Shown here piece by piece: positions 55,649 to 64,000 of a DNA stretch of 64,000 nucleotides. The position numbers and the translations under genes are program-made. The stretch spans positions 186,001 to 250,000 of the forward strand of contig JAFLCC010000002.1 in the NCBI GenBank assembly GCA_017302835.1. Reading direction: 5' to 3'. This DNA comes from Deltaproteobacteria bacterium (GTDB lineage: Bacteria; Bdellovibrionota; Bdellovibrionia; Bdellovibrionales; Bdellovibrionaceae). Each line of letters starts with the position of its first letter. Position 1 is the first letter of the stretch. Under the pieces are notes generated by a model that made no database searches, was not told the origin of the DNA, and saw only the letters and a list, made by a program, of their open reading frames with translations.

Positions 55649-55776
55649 AATCCTATTAAATTTATAGATACCATTAAAAAATAATTTTAAAAAATGTCTT
55701 ATGAGTTAGCTTCTCATCCCCGATAACTTCACAGATGATTCTAATGCTATAGCAACTAAAAGGTGGGAGGATTACG

Positions 55777-56148
55777 ATGAAGCTGTCGTTCAATTTTAAA
55801 CAACTTGATTACTCTAAAAGTCTTGAAAATTACACTCAAGAAGAGTTTGATAAAATTTCATTTTATTTATTAAAGGAAGATCCAGGATCAGTGTTTTTTA
55901 GTAAATCGAATAATCATTTTATGGTACAAATGACGATTCCGAGCCGACTTAAATTTTTTAAAGCCGAGGCAGTGCATTTTGATGTTTATTCAGCGGTAGA
56001 TTTGGTCATTAAAAAAATTCAAAAACAAATACTTAAAATCAACAAAATTAATAAAAATCACAAAAAAGCTAAATTGTCAAAATGGGGTAAGCTTGAGAAG
56101 TTGAACTCAAGATTTGAGATCAAAGTAAAATACAGAAAAGCAGCTTGA
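55777..56148 (+). CDS. HPF/RaiA-like ribosome-binding protein (second copy)
   Basis: 123 residues, with GGGAGG before the ATG. The order of predicted strands and helices follows HPF (MKLSFNFKQL, helix at YTQEEFDKIS, strands to HFMVQMTIPS, helix VYSAVDLVIKKIQKQI, basic tail), but sequence match is weaker than for the gene at 883 and it may have diverged in role. The basic tail KNHKKAKLSKWGK would suit rRNA contact. metK begins 54 bases downstream. Confidence 0.65.
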   Translation: MKLSFNFKQLDYSKSLENYTQEEFDKISFYLLKEDPGSVFFSKSNNHFMVQMTIPSRLKFFKAEAVHFDVYSAVDLVIKKIQKQILKINKINKNHKKAKLSKWGKLEKLNSRFEIKVKYRKAA

Positions 56149-56170
56149 CCCCATTTTGGGTCGATGTTAG

Positions 56171-56200
56171 GTAATACCTCTTAAGCAAAAGAGGTATTAC
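56171..56200 (+). promoter_or_regulatory. hairpin covering the metK ribosome-binding site
   Basis: A perfect 12-base stem (56171-56182 with 56189-56200) around a six-base loop ends one base before the GTG start of metK. Its right arm contains AAGAGG, the only plausible Shine-Dalgarno, so the folded RNA would block initiation. A smaller hairpin GACCC/GGGTC (56147-56151 with 56158-56162) lies just upstream, overlapping the end of the HPF-like gene. The layout suggests translational control of SAM synthetase; no known SAM riboswitch class was matched. Confidence 0.6.
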
Positions 56201-56201
56201 T

Positions 56202-57350
56202 GTGAAAAATTATTTGTTTACAAGTGAGTCCGTCTCTGAAGGACATCCTGATAAAATGGCTGATCAAATTTCTGATGCTGTTTTGGATGAGATTCTTAAG
56301 CAAGATCCTAAAGGACGAGTTGCTTGTGAGACTCTTTTAACTACCGGTTTGGTTGTGGTCGCGGGAGAAATCACAACAACGGCAAAAATTAATATTTCTG
56401 AGATTGCTAGAAACACGATAAAAAAGATTGGTTATGATCACACGGATAAGGGTTTTGATTATAAAACTTGTGGAGTTGTGGTTTCTGTTGGACAACAGAG
56501 TCCTGATATTGGTCAGGGCGTGAAGGAAACGGGTAGTGATGAGCAAGGGGCTGGGGATCAGGGTTTAATGTTTGGTTATGCTGTGAATGAGACTCCTGAA
56601 TTTATGCCACTTTCAATTTCAATCTCCCACAAGCTTGTAAAAGAGTTAGCTTTATTGAGAAAAGCAAATAAGGTGAATTGGTTAAGGCCTGATGCAAAAT
56701 CGCAAGTGACTGTTCAGTATGAAAATGGAGTGGCAAAAAGGATTGATACCGTTGTTATTTCAACTCAGCATTCCGAGGATGTTTCTCAATCTCAAATTAA
56801 AGAGTTTATTAGGGAAGAGCTAATTAAAAAAGTAATACCTTCTCACTGGCTAGACAAAAATACTCAGTTCCATATAAATCCCACGGGTAGGTTTGTTACC
56901 GGTGGTCCTATGGGAGATGCGGGACTTACTGGTAGAAAAATTATAGTTGATACCTATGGTGGGCATGGAGCTCACGGAGGCGGAGCTTTTTCTGGAAAGG
57001 ATCCATCGAAAGTGGATAGATCTGCGGCCTATGCGGCAAGACATATTGCAAAAAATATTGTTGCTGCACAATTGGCAACGAAATGCTTGGTGCAAGTCGC
57101 TTATGCTATTGGAGTGGCAGAGCCAGTCAGTATCACTGTGAATGATTATGGCACAAGTATTTTAGGTCCTGAAAAACTTGAAAAAATTGTTAAGGAGTGT
57201 TGGAATTTAAAACCGGCTCATATTCTTAAAAATTTTGATCTGTTAAGACCCATTTATTCCCCAACGGCGGCCTATGGTCATTTTGGGAGAAATGAAGAAA
57301 CCTTTACTTGGGAAAAATTGGATAAGATTGATAAACTAAAATCATTTTAA
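56202..57350 (+). CDS. metK: S-adenosylmethionine synthetase
   Basis: 382 residues, MetK length, GTG start. It makes SAM from methionine and [23 protein letters not shown] at the N-terminus, [12 protein letters not shown] near 116, [20 protein letters not shown] near 227 and [19 protein letters not shown] near 259 are hallmark motifs. Its ribosome site lies inside a hairpin, so translation is probably controlled. lepA follows after 21 bases. Confidence 0.98.
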   Translation: MKNYLFTSESVSEGHPDKMADQISDAVLDEILKQDPKGRVACETLLTTGLVVVAGEITTTAKINISEIARNTIKKIGYDHTDKGFDYKTCGVVVSVGQQSPDIGQGVKETGSDEQGAGDQGLMFGYAVNETPEFMPLSISISHKLVKELALLRKANKVNWLRPDAKSQVTVQYENGVAKRIDTVVISTQHSEDVSQSQIKEFIREELIKKVIPSHWLDKNTQFHINPTGRFVTGGPMGDAGLTGRKIIVDTYGGHGAHGGGAFSGKDPSKVDRSAAYAARHIAKNIVAAQLATKCLVQVAYAIGVAEPVSITVNDYGTSILGPEKLEKIVKECWNLKPAHILKNFDLLRPIYSPTAAYGHFGRNEETFTWEKLDKIDKLKSF

Positions 57351-57371
57351 AGACCTAGGTAGGGGTGGCCA

Positions 57372-59171
57372 TTGGATCCTAAGTACATTCGAAATTTTTC
57401 GATTATCGCACATATTGACCATGGAAAATCAACCCTTGCAGATGCCCTGTTAAATGCGACGGGGTCCTTATCTCAACGTGAAGAGAAGGCTCAATTCTTA
57501 GATAATATGGATTTGGAGCGTGAACGCGGTATCACGATAAAGGCGCAGACGGTGTGTTTGCCTTTTACTTCCAAAAATGGAAATCAATATCAAATCAATC
57601 TTATAGACACTCCGGGGCATGTTGATTTTAGTTACGAAGTTTCAAGATCCCTTGCCGCTTGTGAAGGAGCTATTTTAGTGGTTGATGCGGCCCAGGGAGT
57701 GGAGGCGCAAACATTGGCCAATGTTTATTTGGCAATGCAAAATAACTTAGAAATTATTCCAGTTTTAAATAAAATAGATTTGCCATCGGCAGACCCCGAG
57801 GGAGTCAAGAAACAAATTGAGGATACGGTTGGTCTGGATTGCTCTGGTATCATCCATGCTTCTGCAAAGGAACGTGTGGGTATCACAGAAATATTAGAAG
57901 CTATTGTTGAAAAAGTCCCTCCGCCCAAAGCGGATAGGTCCTTACCCTTAAGAGCATTGATTTTTGATTCTTGGTTCGATTCCTATCAGGGCGTCGTTAT
58001 TTTAGTTAGGTCAATTGATGGGATTGTCAAAAAAGGCGATCGTATAAAATTCATGGCAACCGATAGAAATTATGAAGTATTAAAACTGGGTAAATATGCT
58101 CCCTTTCCACTTTCTGTCGATCAGCTGGATGCGGGTGAGGTAGGATTTTTAATTTGTGGAATTAAAGATATTCGTGATGTCAAAGTTGGCGATACGGTGA
58201 CTTCCTACAAAATGCCAGCAAAGGAACCTTTGCCAGGATTTCAAAGAATTAAGCCTATGGTTTTTGCTGGAATCTTTCCTATCGATGCCACTGATTACGA
58301 GAACCTTAAGGATGCCTTGGAAAAATTGGTTTTAAACGATTCCAGCTTAAGCTATGAAGTTGAAAAGTCAGCTGCCCTAGGTTTTGGATTTCGGTGTGGA
58401 TTTCTTGGGCTTTTGCACATGGAAATTGTTCAGGAAAGATTGGAACGAGAATTTAAGTTAAATTTAATAACTACAGCCCCCACGGTGGTCTATAAGATTC
58501 ATTCAACAGACGGCTCAGTGAAAGAGTTGGACAATCCTTCGCAAATTCCCGATGAGGCTAAAATTGTCAAGATGGAAGAGCCCTATGTAAAGTTAACCAT
58601 TCACACTCCGACCGAATATATTGGAAGTATTTTAAGACTTTGTGAAGATAAGCGCGGACATCAGATCAAAATGGATTATGTGACTGAAACGAAAGTGATT
58701 ATTGAATATAAGCTTCCCATGAATGAAATGGTGATGGATTTTTATGATCGTCTTAAATCCATTTCAAAGGGTTATGCGTCGTTAGAATATGAGCTGTTAG
58801 ATTTTGAGGAGTCGGATCTCGTAAAAATGGATGTGTTGATTAATGGAGAGCCAATAGATGCCCTTTCATTAATTGTTCATCGATCAAAGGCTCAGGCCAG
58901 AGGAAGATCTTTAGTTGAAAAAATGAAAGAGCTTATTCCTAGGCAGCAGTATCAAGTTGCTATTCAGGCAGCAATCAGTTCAAAAATTGTCGCCAGGGAA
59001 ACTCTTGGGGCTTTAAGAAAAGATGTGACAGCGAAATGTTATGGTGGAGATATTTCAAGGAAGCGCAAACTTCTCGAGCGGCAAAAAGAAGGTAAGAAAA
59101 GAATGAAACAAATTGGCTCGGTAGAAGTTCCCCAAGAAGCCTTTCTAGCAATCTTAAAGGTGGAAGACTAA
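57372..59171 (+). CDS. lepA: elongation factor 4 (LepA)
   Basis: 599 residues, LepA length, TTG start with AGGGGTGG upstream. GTPase motifs: [45 protein letters not shown]. Then EF-G-like domains II, III and V and the LepA-specific C-terminus ([20 protein letters not shown] cut to 20 residues here). LepA is a ribosome-associated GTPase that aids translation initiation and elongation. Operon with metK likely. Confidence 0.98.
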   Translation: MDPKYIRNFSIIAHIDHGKSTLADALLNATGSLSQREEKAQFLDNMDLERERGITIKAQTVCLPFTSKNGNQYQINLIDTPGHVDFSYEVSRSLAACEGAILVVDAAQGVEAQTLANVYLAMQNNLEIIPVLNKIDLPSADPEGVKKQIEDTVGLDCSGIIHASAKERVGITEILEAIVEKVPPPKADRSLPLRALIFDSWFDSYQGVVILVRSIDGIVKKGDRIKFMATDRNYEVLKLGKYAPFPLSVDQLDAGEVGFLICGIKDIRDVKVGDTVTSYKMPAKEPLPGFQRIKPMVFAGIFPIDATDYENLKDALEKLVLNDSSLSYEVEKSAALGFGFRCGFLGLLHMEIVQERLEREFKLNLITTAPTVVYKIHSTDGSVKELDNPSQIPDEAKIVKMEEPYVKLTIHTPTEYIGSILRLCEDKRGHQIKMDYVTETKVIIEYKLPMNEMVMDFYDRLKSISKGYASLEYELLDFEESDLVKMDVLINGEPIDALSLIVHRSKAQARGRSLVEKMKELIPRQQYQVAIQAAISSKIVARETLGALRKDVTAKCYGGDISRKRKLLERQKEGKKRMKQIGSVEVPQEAFLAILKVED

Positions 59172-59332
59172 GTTCGTGTTTGAAATGTCTTTTTTGAAAT
59201 AATCTTTAAGACCCATTCTTCTTTCTACGCAAGCAGTTAAAACTATTCAAAAAAACTGGTTTATTGATTCTCAATTCAGAGTATCTTAAATTAGGAGGGG
59301 TAGAACTTTTTGACGTCCCTGGGAGCAAAAAA

Positions 59333-60124
59333 ATGAGTAATGAAAATAATAAAAATACATCGACTAATGATTCTTTTTGGAATGTGGCAACCAAACATTT
59401 TTGGACAGATGGCTGGGGTTCCATTGTTGCTGCCATTGGAGTCGCTCTTTTTATTAGATGGGGTTTTTTTGAGGCCTATGTGATTCCCTCTGGCAGCATG
59501 CTCCCTTCTTTACTTATTCATGATCATATCTTTGTAAATAAATTCGTGTATGGAATCAGAATGCCCTTCAGCGAGAAATGGTTGATCGAATTTGGAGATG
59601 TTAAACGGGGTGATGTTATCGTCTTTAAATATCCTGAAGACATGAGCACCTTTTATATCAAGAGAGTGGTTGGGATTCCTGGAGATAAAATTGAGTATGA
59701 TAATGGAACTCTTTATTTGAATGATAAAATAGTAGATAAAAATGTTCCCCTTTCTCAAGAGGACTGGAATTGGCTACGAACAGAGGATTTTGAACGAGGC
59801 CATGTCGGCTTGGGCTCTAGGGATCAGTTTGCTCATTTTACAGAGGTTTTGGGAGACAAAAATCATAGTATTATTTTACAAAAAAATAGAGTTTTTGATG
59901 CCAAGTTTGGTCCTTACACCGTTCCTCAGAATAGTCTTTTTATGATGGGTGATAATAGGGATAACTCTAGAGATTCGAGATACTGGGGATTTTTACCAAA
60001 AGAAAATATATTAGGTAAAGCTATGTTTGTTTGGTTAAGCTGTGAGGAAACTCTTCCAGGTCTTAATTTTCTATGTGATCCAACAACCATTCGATGGAAA
60101 AGATTTTACCATCAAGTTAATTAA
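59333..60124 (+). CDS. lepB: signal peptidase I, first of three tandem copies
   Basis: 263 residues from ATG at 59333, supported by GGGAG eight bases upstream; the upstream in-frame ATG at 59264 has no such site. One membrane segment (about 24-45, GSIVAAIGVALFIRWGF). Catalytic Ser in IPSGSMLPSLL, Lys in YIKRVVGIPGDKIE, and GDNRDNSRDSRYWGFLP. A loop of about 40 residues (120-165) separates boxes D and E. The end ETLPGLNFLCDPTTIRWKRF is shared with copy two, which indicates recent duplication. Cleaves signal peptides at the periplasmic face. Confidence 0.95.
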   Translation: MSNENNKNTSTNDSFWNVATKHFWTDGWGSIVAAIGVALFIRWGFFEAYVIPSGSMLPSLLIHDHIFVNKFVYGIRMPFSEKWLIEFGDVKRGDVIVFKYPEDMSTFYIKRVVGIPGDKIEYDNGTLYLNDKIVDKNVPLSQEDWNWLRTEDFERGHVGLGSRDQFAHFTEVLGDKNHSIILQKNRVFDAKFGPYTVPQNSLFMMGDNRDNSRDSRYWGFLPKENILGKAMFVWLSCEETLPGLNFLCDPTTIRWKRFYHQVN

Positions 60125-60134
60125 TAGTTAAAAT

Positions 60135-60842
60135 ATGTCTAATAACTTAAGTGCTATTTCTTTAAAAGGAAGTTGGAAACAGGCACTGGTAACTTTTTTT
60201 TCGCCACTACTACTATTTTTAACGATGAGATGGGCAGTCGTTGAGCCTTTCGTTATTCCTTCAGAAAGCATGGTCCCTAATTTATTAAAACATGATCATA
60301 TCTTAGTTTTTAAATCTGTCTTTGGATTAAAATTGCCTTTTTCAGACATTTGGGTCTCATCGTGGAATGATCCAAAAACAGGTGATGTTGTCGTTTTTAA
60401 ATACCCTCGAAATCCTAACTTATTTTATATTAAAAGAGTTATTGGTAGGCCTGGAGATCAAGTTAAAATCCATAGCGGTAGGGTTATATTAAATAACACT
60501 CCAGCAACCTATTTAGAATTATCAAAAGATAAGGATCAAACCCTTTTTGTTGAGTCAATTAATGGGCATAAACATATAGTCAGATATGTATTTTCTCAAG
60601 TCGCAGATAGTGAAGAACAAATAATAAATGTTCCTGAAAATAAGTATTTTGTTATGGGCGATAATCGAGATTTTTCTAGCGATTCGCGAGTTTGGGGTTT
60701 TGTGCCTAAAAATAATCTTGTAGGTAAAGCTTGGCTCATTTGGTTAAGTTGTGATGAGACCCTATCAGATGTAGATTTTTTATGTGATCCTATGAAAATA
60801 AGGTGGGGTAGGTTTTTTAAAAAAGTAGAAAAAAATTTATGA
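60135..60842 (+). CDS. lepB: signal peptidase I, second tandem copy
   Basis: 235 residues. Membrane segment about 17-37 (LVTFFSPLLLFLTMRWAVV). Catalytic Ser in IPSESMVPNLL and Lys in YIKRVIGRPGDQVK; GDNRDFSSDSRVWGFVP is intact. The tail ETLSDVDFLCDPMKIRWGRF mirrors copy one, so the two arose by duplication. It starts ten bases after copy one and overlaps copy three by four bases. Likely active. Confidence 0.94.
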   Translation: MSNNLSAISLKGSWKQALVTFFSPLLLFLTMRWAVVEPFVIPSESMVPNLLKHDHILVFKSVFGLKLPFSDIWVSSWNDPKTGDVVVFKYPRNPNLFYIKRVIGRPGDQVKIHSGRVILNNTPATYLELSKDKDQTLFVESINGHKHIVRYVFSQVADSEEQIINVPENKYFVMGDNRDFSSDSRVWGFVPKNNLVGKAWLIWLSCDETLSDVDFLCDPMKIRWGRFFKKVEKNL

Positions 60843-61456
60843 AACTTCAAAAGTGGTCAGATTATTATAATGTATTATTTCTGGGTTTATTTATTGCTAT
60901 CATAGTTAGATGGACCATTTTATCTTTTTATTATTTTCCCTCAGAGAGTATGATTCCGGGGATTCTGCCTCACCATTATGTTTTGGTAAATAAGTTAGCC
61001 TATGGTTTAAGATTGACGCCGGGAGGGAGTGTTTATTTTGAACAAAAAGTGCAAACTGGCGACTTGGTTTTATTTGCCTTGCCAGGTAATGAAGAGAAAA
61101 AATTTGTAAAAAGAGTGATAGCCGCTGCTGGTGATTTTGTTGAAATCAAGGCTGGAAGAGTGTGGATAAATGGCGCTCCCTTAGATGTAAGGGTAAAAAA
61201 TAAATTAGAAACAGTTTTTGAAGAGAAATTTAGAGAAACAGTTTGGGAAATTTTTTCTTTGAGGCTTCATTCGCCAACGGCAAACTTTAATAAAACTCAG
61301 GTTCCCGAGGGGCATTTTTTTGTTTTAAATGATAATAGAGATCAACTGGAAGACTCTAGAACCTTTGGAATGGTACCAGCAAAATTTTTAAGTGGAAAAG
61401 TTTTGGTGTCATTTAGAGTCTCGGATATTCTTAGGACCCATGCAATAACAAACTGA
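60839..61456 (+). CDS. lepB: signal peptidase I, third and most diverged tandem copy
   Basis: 205 residues. Membrane segment about 13-33. Catalytic Ser in FPSESMIPGIL and Lys in KFVKRVIAAAGDFVE are kept, but the G-D-N-R motif reads NDNRDQLEDSRTFGMVP (Gly lost), and the CDP/RW tail of the first two copies is missing. It may have different substrates or be less active. ATGA overlap with copy two. Confidence 0.88.
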   Translation: MKLQKWSDYYNVLFLGLFIAIIVRWTILSFYYFPSESMIPGILPHHYVLVNKLAYGLRLTPGGSVYFEQKVQTGDLVLFALPGNEEKKFVKRVIAAAGDFVEIKAGRVWINGAPLDVRVKNKLETVFEEKFRETVWEIFSLRLHSPTANFNKTQVPEGHFFVLNDNRDQLEDSRTFGMVPAKFLSGKVLVSFRVSDILRTHAITN

Positions 61457-61502
61457 CTTAGACATTGACATTATTTCTGGTCTCAAGTTAGTTTTTGTTT
61501 TA

Positions 61503-62384
61503 ATGTCTTTTTTGTCAGTTAGGAACTTCACAGCAGAACAAGTAGAAAATCTTTTTACTGATGCTATTTTTTTTAAAACTAAAGAAGCTAAGCCCAAGTT
61601 AGAGAATAAAGTTATTTCCCTTATTTTTTTTGAACCAAGCACGCGTACAAGAATCAGTTTTGAAATGGCAGCTCTTAGATTGGGGGCCAAGGTTTCATTA
61701 TTAAATGGTAAAGTTGGTACCAGTTTAGAAAAAGATGAAACGCCTGAAGATACGATAAAAAATATCGCAGCAATGAAACCAGATTTACTGGTGATAAGAG
61801 CTAATGATAATGTAAACTTAAACCAAATGATCAATGAGGTCTCTCCACCAATAATAAATGCAGGATGGGGCACCAAGGGGCATCCGACCCAGGCGTTGTT
61901 GGATATTTTAACAATTAAAGATTCTAACCGAAATATTGAAAATGAGAAAATTTTATTTGTAGGGGATATTCGCCATTCGCGAGTCGTGTCTTCACATCTA
62001 GAATTAGCAAAGATTTTGGGTTACAAAATAGCTTTTTGTGCCCCCAAAGAAATGATTCCAGAAAACAGTTCTCAAGTCTACTTTGATAATTTGAAGGATG
62101 GTTTAGATTGGGCGAGCAGTGTGTACTCGTTAAGAATGCAAATTGAGAGACATACGGAAAAATATTCTTTAAATAATATCAGTACCCAATTTCAAATTAA
62201 TAATAAAAGTCTGAAGGGTTGGAAAAAAGACGGCTTGATCCTGCATCCTGGTCCTGTAAATTATGGTATTGAGCTCGCTGAAGAAATTTTAATCGATTCT
62301 AGAAATATTATTTTAAAACAAGTGCAATATGGTGTTTTGATTCGTATGGCCTTAATTTATCACTTTTTAAAGGAAACTCTATGA
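61503..62384 (+). CDS. pyrB: aspartate carbamoyltransferase catalytic subunit
   Basis: 293 residues. Carbamoyl-phosphate site FEPSTRTRISFEMAALRLGA near 40, HPTQALLDI near 127, R-H-S-R-V near 158 and HPGPVNYGIEL near 248. It makes carbamoyl-aspartate, the committed step of pyrimidine synthesis. No regulatory pyrI is present. Its stop overlaps the carA start by four bases, so substrate supply and use are coupled. Confidence 0.96.
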   Translation: MSFLSVRNFTAEQVENLFTDAIFFKTKEAKPKLENKVISLIFFEPSTRTRISFEMAALRLGAKVSLLNGKVGTSLEKDETPEDTIKNIAAMKPDLLVIRANDNVNLNQMINEVSPPIINAGWGTKGHPTQALLDILTIKDSNRNIENEKILFVGDIRHSRVVSSHLELAKILGYKIAFCAPKEMIPENSSQVYFDNLKDGLDWASSVYSLRMQIERHTEKYSLNNISTQFQINNKSLKGWKKDGLILHPGPVNYGIELAEEILIDSRNIILKQVQYGVLIRMALIYHFLKETL

Positions 62385-63508
62385 AAGGTTATCTGGTTCT
62401 TGAATCCAATGAGGTTTTTCAAGGAGAATTGTCTTTTCCGGAAGAAAAAAGTGAAAAGGAATTTTATTCTTTTGAGCGAGCCGGGGAGGTGGTATTTAAT
62501 ACCTCTCACTTTGGATACGAGGAAATTGCTACGGATCCTTCCTACTTCTCTCAGATTGTTGTGCTCACAGCGCCTCAGCAAGGAAATTATGGAATTAGTA
62601 AAGAGGTTTGGGAATCAAGACGAATTTGGATTGAAGGTTTCGTTGCTTTGGATGTTCAAGACTCGGTGAGGGATCATTCTTGGAGAAAGCAATTACAGGA
62701 ACATCACGTTCCTGTATTGTCAGGATTGGACACTCGATTTATCACCCTTCGCCTCAGAGAAAAGGGAACTCCTTGGGGAGCTATTGTTGTTGCTAATTCA
62801 AAAGAGCAGGCTCTAAAGAAAGCACATGTATTAATTTCACAAAAGAAAATGAATCCTAAGGATTGGGTTTTTGAAGTGTCCAGAAAAGAAACTGAATTGA
62901 GAAGAGGAGAGATTCCTTTTGGGCCCAAATTGGCAGTTTTAGATTTCGGAGTTAAGGAAAATATAATCAAATTACTTTGTCGTTACTCTAAGGAAGTGGC
63001 TATTTTTAATAGCCGTACTTCTTACGAAAACCTGCAAGCATACATGCCAGATGCATTGATGTTAACAAATGGCCCTGGGGACCCCGCTGAAGTTCAAATC
63101 GTCGTTGATGTTGTTAAAAGATTTCTTGGTAAGATTCCAGTATTTGGAATTTGTATGGGACATCAAATACTCGCTTTGGCAATTGGAGCTAGAACTTACA
63201 AATTAAAGTTTGGCCATAGAGGGAGTAATCATCCCATTGATGACAAATTATTGAACCAAATCTATGTATCCAGCCAAAATCATGGTTATGCAGTTGATAA
63301 AGAGTCCCTTCCGAAAAATGTTCAAGTAACACAAATAAATCTTAATGATAATACCGTGGCTGGTTTTTACTCTCAGGATCGAAATTTTTTGGGAATTCAG
63401 TATCATCCAGAGGCCTGCCCTGGTCCTCATGAGGCCATGAATTTATTTAAGTTTTTCTTTGAAAAAATGTTTTTGCAAGGTTCTCAAAAGGCCAAGGATC
63501 AATTATGA
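62381..63508 (+). CDS. carA: carbamoyl-phosphate synthase small (glutaminase) subunit
   Basis: 375 residues. The N-terminal domain carries TSHFGYEEIATDPSYF and GYEE-type motifs; the C-terminal class I amidotransferase domain has catalytic Cys in FGICMGHQILALAIG near 255 and His/Glu in YHPEACPGPHEAM near 340. It supplies ammonia to CarB for carbamoyl phosphate. carB is not in view. An ATGA-type overlap joins it to the next gene. Confidence 0.96.
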   Translation: MKGYLVLESNEVFQGELSFPEEKSEKEFYSFERAGEVVFNTSHFGYEEIATDPSYFSQIVVLTAPQQGNYGISKEVWESRRIWIEGFVALDVQDSVRDHSWRKQLQEHHVPVLSGLDTRFITLRLREKGTPWGAIVVANSKEQALKKAHVLISQKKMNPKDWVFEVSRKETELRRGEIPFGPKLAVLDFGVKENIIKLLCRYSKEVAIFNSRTSYENLQAYMPDALMLTNGPGDPAEVQIVVDVVKRFLGKIPVFGICMGHQILALAIGARTYKLKFGHRGSNHPIDDKLLNQIYVSSQNHGYAVDKESLPKNVQVTQINLNDNTVAGFYSQDRNFLGIQYHPEACPGPHEAMNLFKFFFEKMFLQGSQKAKDQL

Positions 63509-64000
63509 TGAGTCACGAAAAACTTATTGAAAAAATTTTAAACCACTTTGCGGGACCTCTTTTTTTTGACGAGCTGAAAATAGCACAAAAAGAATTTTTT
63601 GATCAGACATCTTTAGATCAGGACTTTTCAAAACATTTTGAATTAAGAATGAATCAATTTTATGATTGGTACTTTTTTTCCAGAAAGCTAAGTAATTTTG
63701 GTCAAACGCCGCTGGAGTCTTGTTTTCTGGTGAGAGAGCTTAGGTTTACCGAGGAAGAAATTGCAATGATCGATATATTGAAAAAAAATATTCATTCCTT
63801 GTTTGAGTTTGTTAAGATTAAAAATTCAGATGTTTACATTAAGGATTTAGTAAAAAACCAAAAAATGGTTGTAAAGAACTCTCATGTGATTTTTGGTTTT
63901 AATGAGGACGAGCTTTTTGAAACCAGACTCATCGAGATTAATGGTTATTATGTATTTCTTAAGGGTTTTTGCTTTCATCCCTCAACAGTAAAAAATATTA
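63505..64000 (+). CDS. unknown protein (3' end outside window)
   Basis: Open frame from ATG at 63505 (or 63508) to the window end, 165 codons with no stop. It overlaps the carA stop by four bases, so it is coupled to carA. The visible part is helical, rich in Phe and Leu, with acidic and basic patches (NQFYDWYFFSRKLSNFG, TPLESCFLVRELRFTEEE) and no signal peptide or membrane span. I recognise no family; it is clearly not carB. Confidence 0.62.
   Translation, partial: MMSHEKLIEKILNHFAGPLFFDELKIAQKEFFDQTSLDQDFSKHFELRMNQFYDWYFFSRKLSNFGQTPLESCFLVRELRFTEEEIAMIDILKKNIHSLFEFVKIKNSDVYIKDLVKNQKMVVKNSHVIFGFNEDELFETRLIEINGYYVFLKGFCFHPSTVKNI

Noticed and set aside
56147-56200. Assignment of the metK leader to a named SAM riboswitch class
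   Set aside because: The two hairpins do not show the conserved core I know for SAM-I, SAM-II, SAM-III or SAM/SAH; reported only as a ribosome-site hairpin.

Overview
The window is AT-rich, gene-dense bacterial chromosome from a Gram-negative, LPS-making bacterium. Three things point to the Bdellovibrionota, a Bdellovibrio-like predatory or gliding lineage: two gene sets of the Myxococcus-type Glt/Agl gliding machinery, a TIGR02147-family regulator, and many secreted proteins of no recognised family. The assignment rests on gene content only; no 16S gene is present.

Layout. 1-14.5 kb is mixed housekeeping and accessory DNA: a PilZ protein cut by the window edge, a short hibernation factor (HPF), a LysR regulator, an ABC-F ATPase with sfsA, an orphan CpaF/TadA secretion ATPase, several secreted orphans, a DsbA-like protein, a frameshifted ATPase remnant, and a secreted two-gene pair that includes a DUF6973-like protein. 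14.6-25 kb holds a secreted protein, eno-ftsB, a small HTH protein, polA, a lipoprotein, a FliL-like protein and an FHA/sigma-54 activator. 25.2-30 kb is engB-kdsB-pyrG-kdsD-kdsC: CTP and Kdo supply for LPS.

30-41.3 kb is a closely packed gliding-type cluster (glt1): two predicted outer-membrane barrels, GltC-, GltD-, GltE-, GltF- and GltG-like proteins, and a TolQ/TolR/TolR (AglRQS-like) motor. It sits between kdsC and an lptC-lptA fusion, followed by lptB and rpoN. Directly after rpoN (44.6-53.4 kb) lies a second, diverged cluster (glt2: barrel, TolQ/TolR/TolR, GltC, GltD, GltF, GltG). A GYF-PilZ protein on the opposite strand closes it. In enterobacteria kdsD-kdsC-lptC-lptA-lptB-rpoN are contiguous, so this looks like the classical LPS-export/sigma-54 locus split and flanked by two proton-motive-force-driven envelope machines. 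This is the most interesting part of the window.

54.5-64 kb is housekeeping: apt and an MTA/SAH-type nucleosidase (adenine salvage), a second HPF-like gene, metK behind a hairpin that covers its ribosome site, lepA, three tandem type I signal peptidases, pyrB-carA, and an unknown gene running off the edge.

Functional reading (inference): Kdo synthesis (kdsD, kdsC, kdsB, with CTP from pyrG) and LPS transport (LptCA, LptB) share a locus with two TolQR-powered trans-envelope complexes. A c-di-GMP input is suggested by the PilZ protein and a phosphopeptide input by the FHA domain of GltG1.
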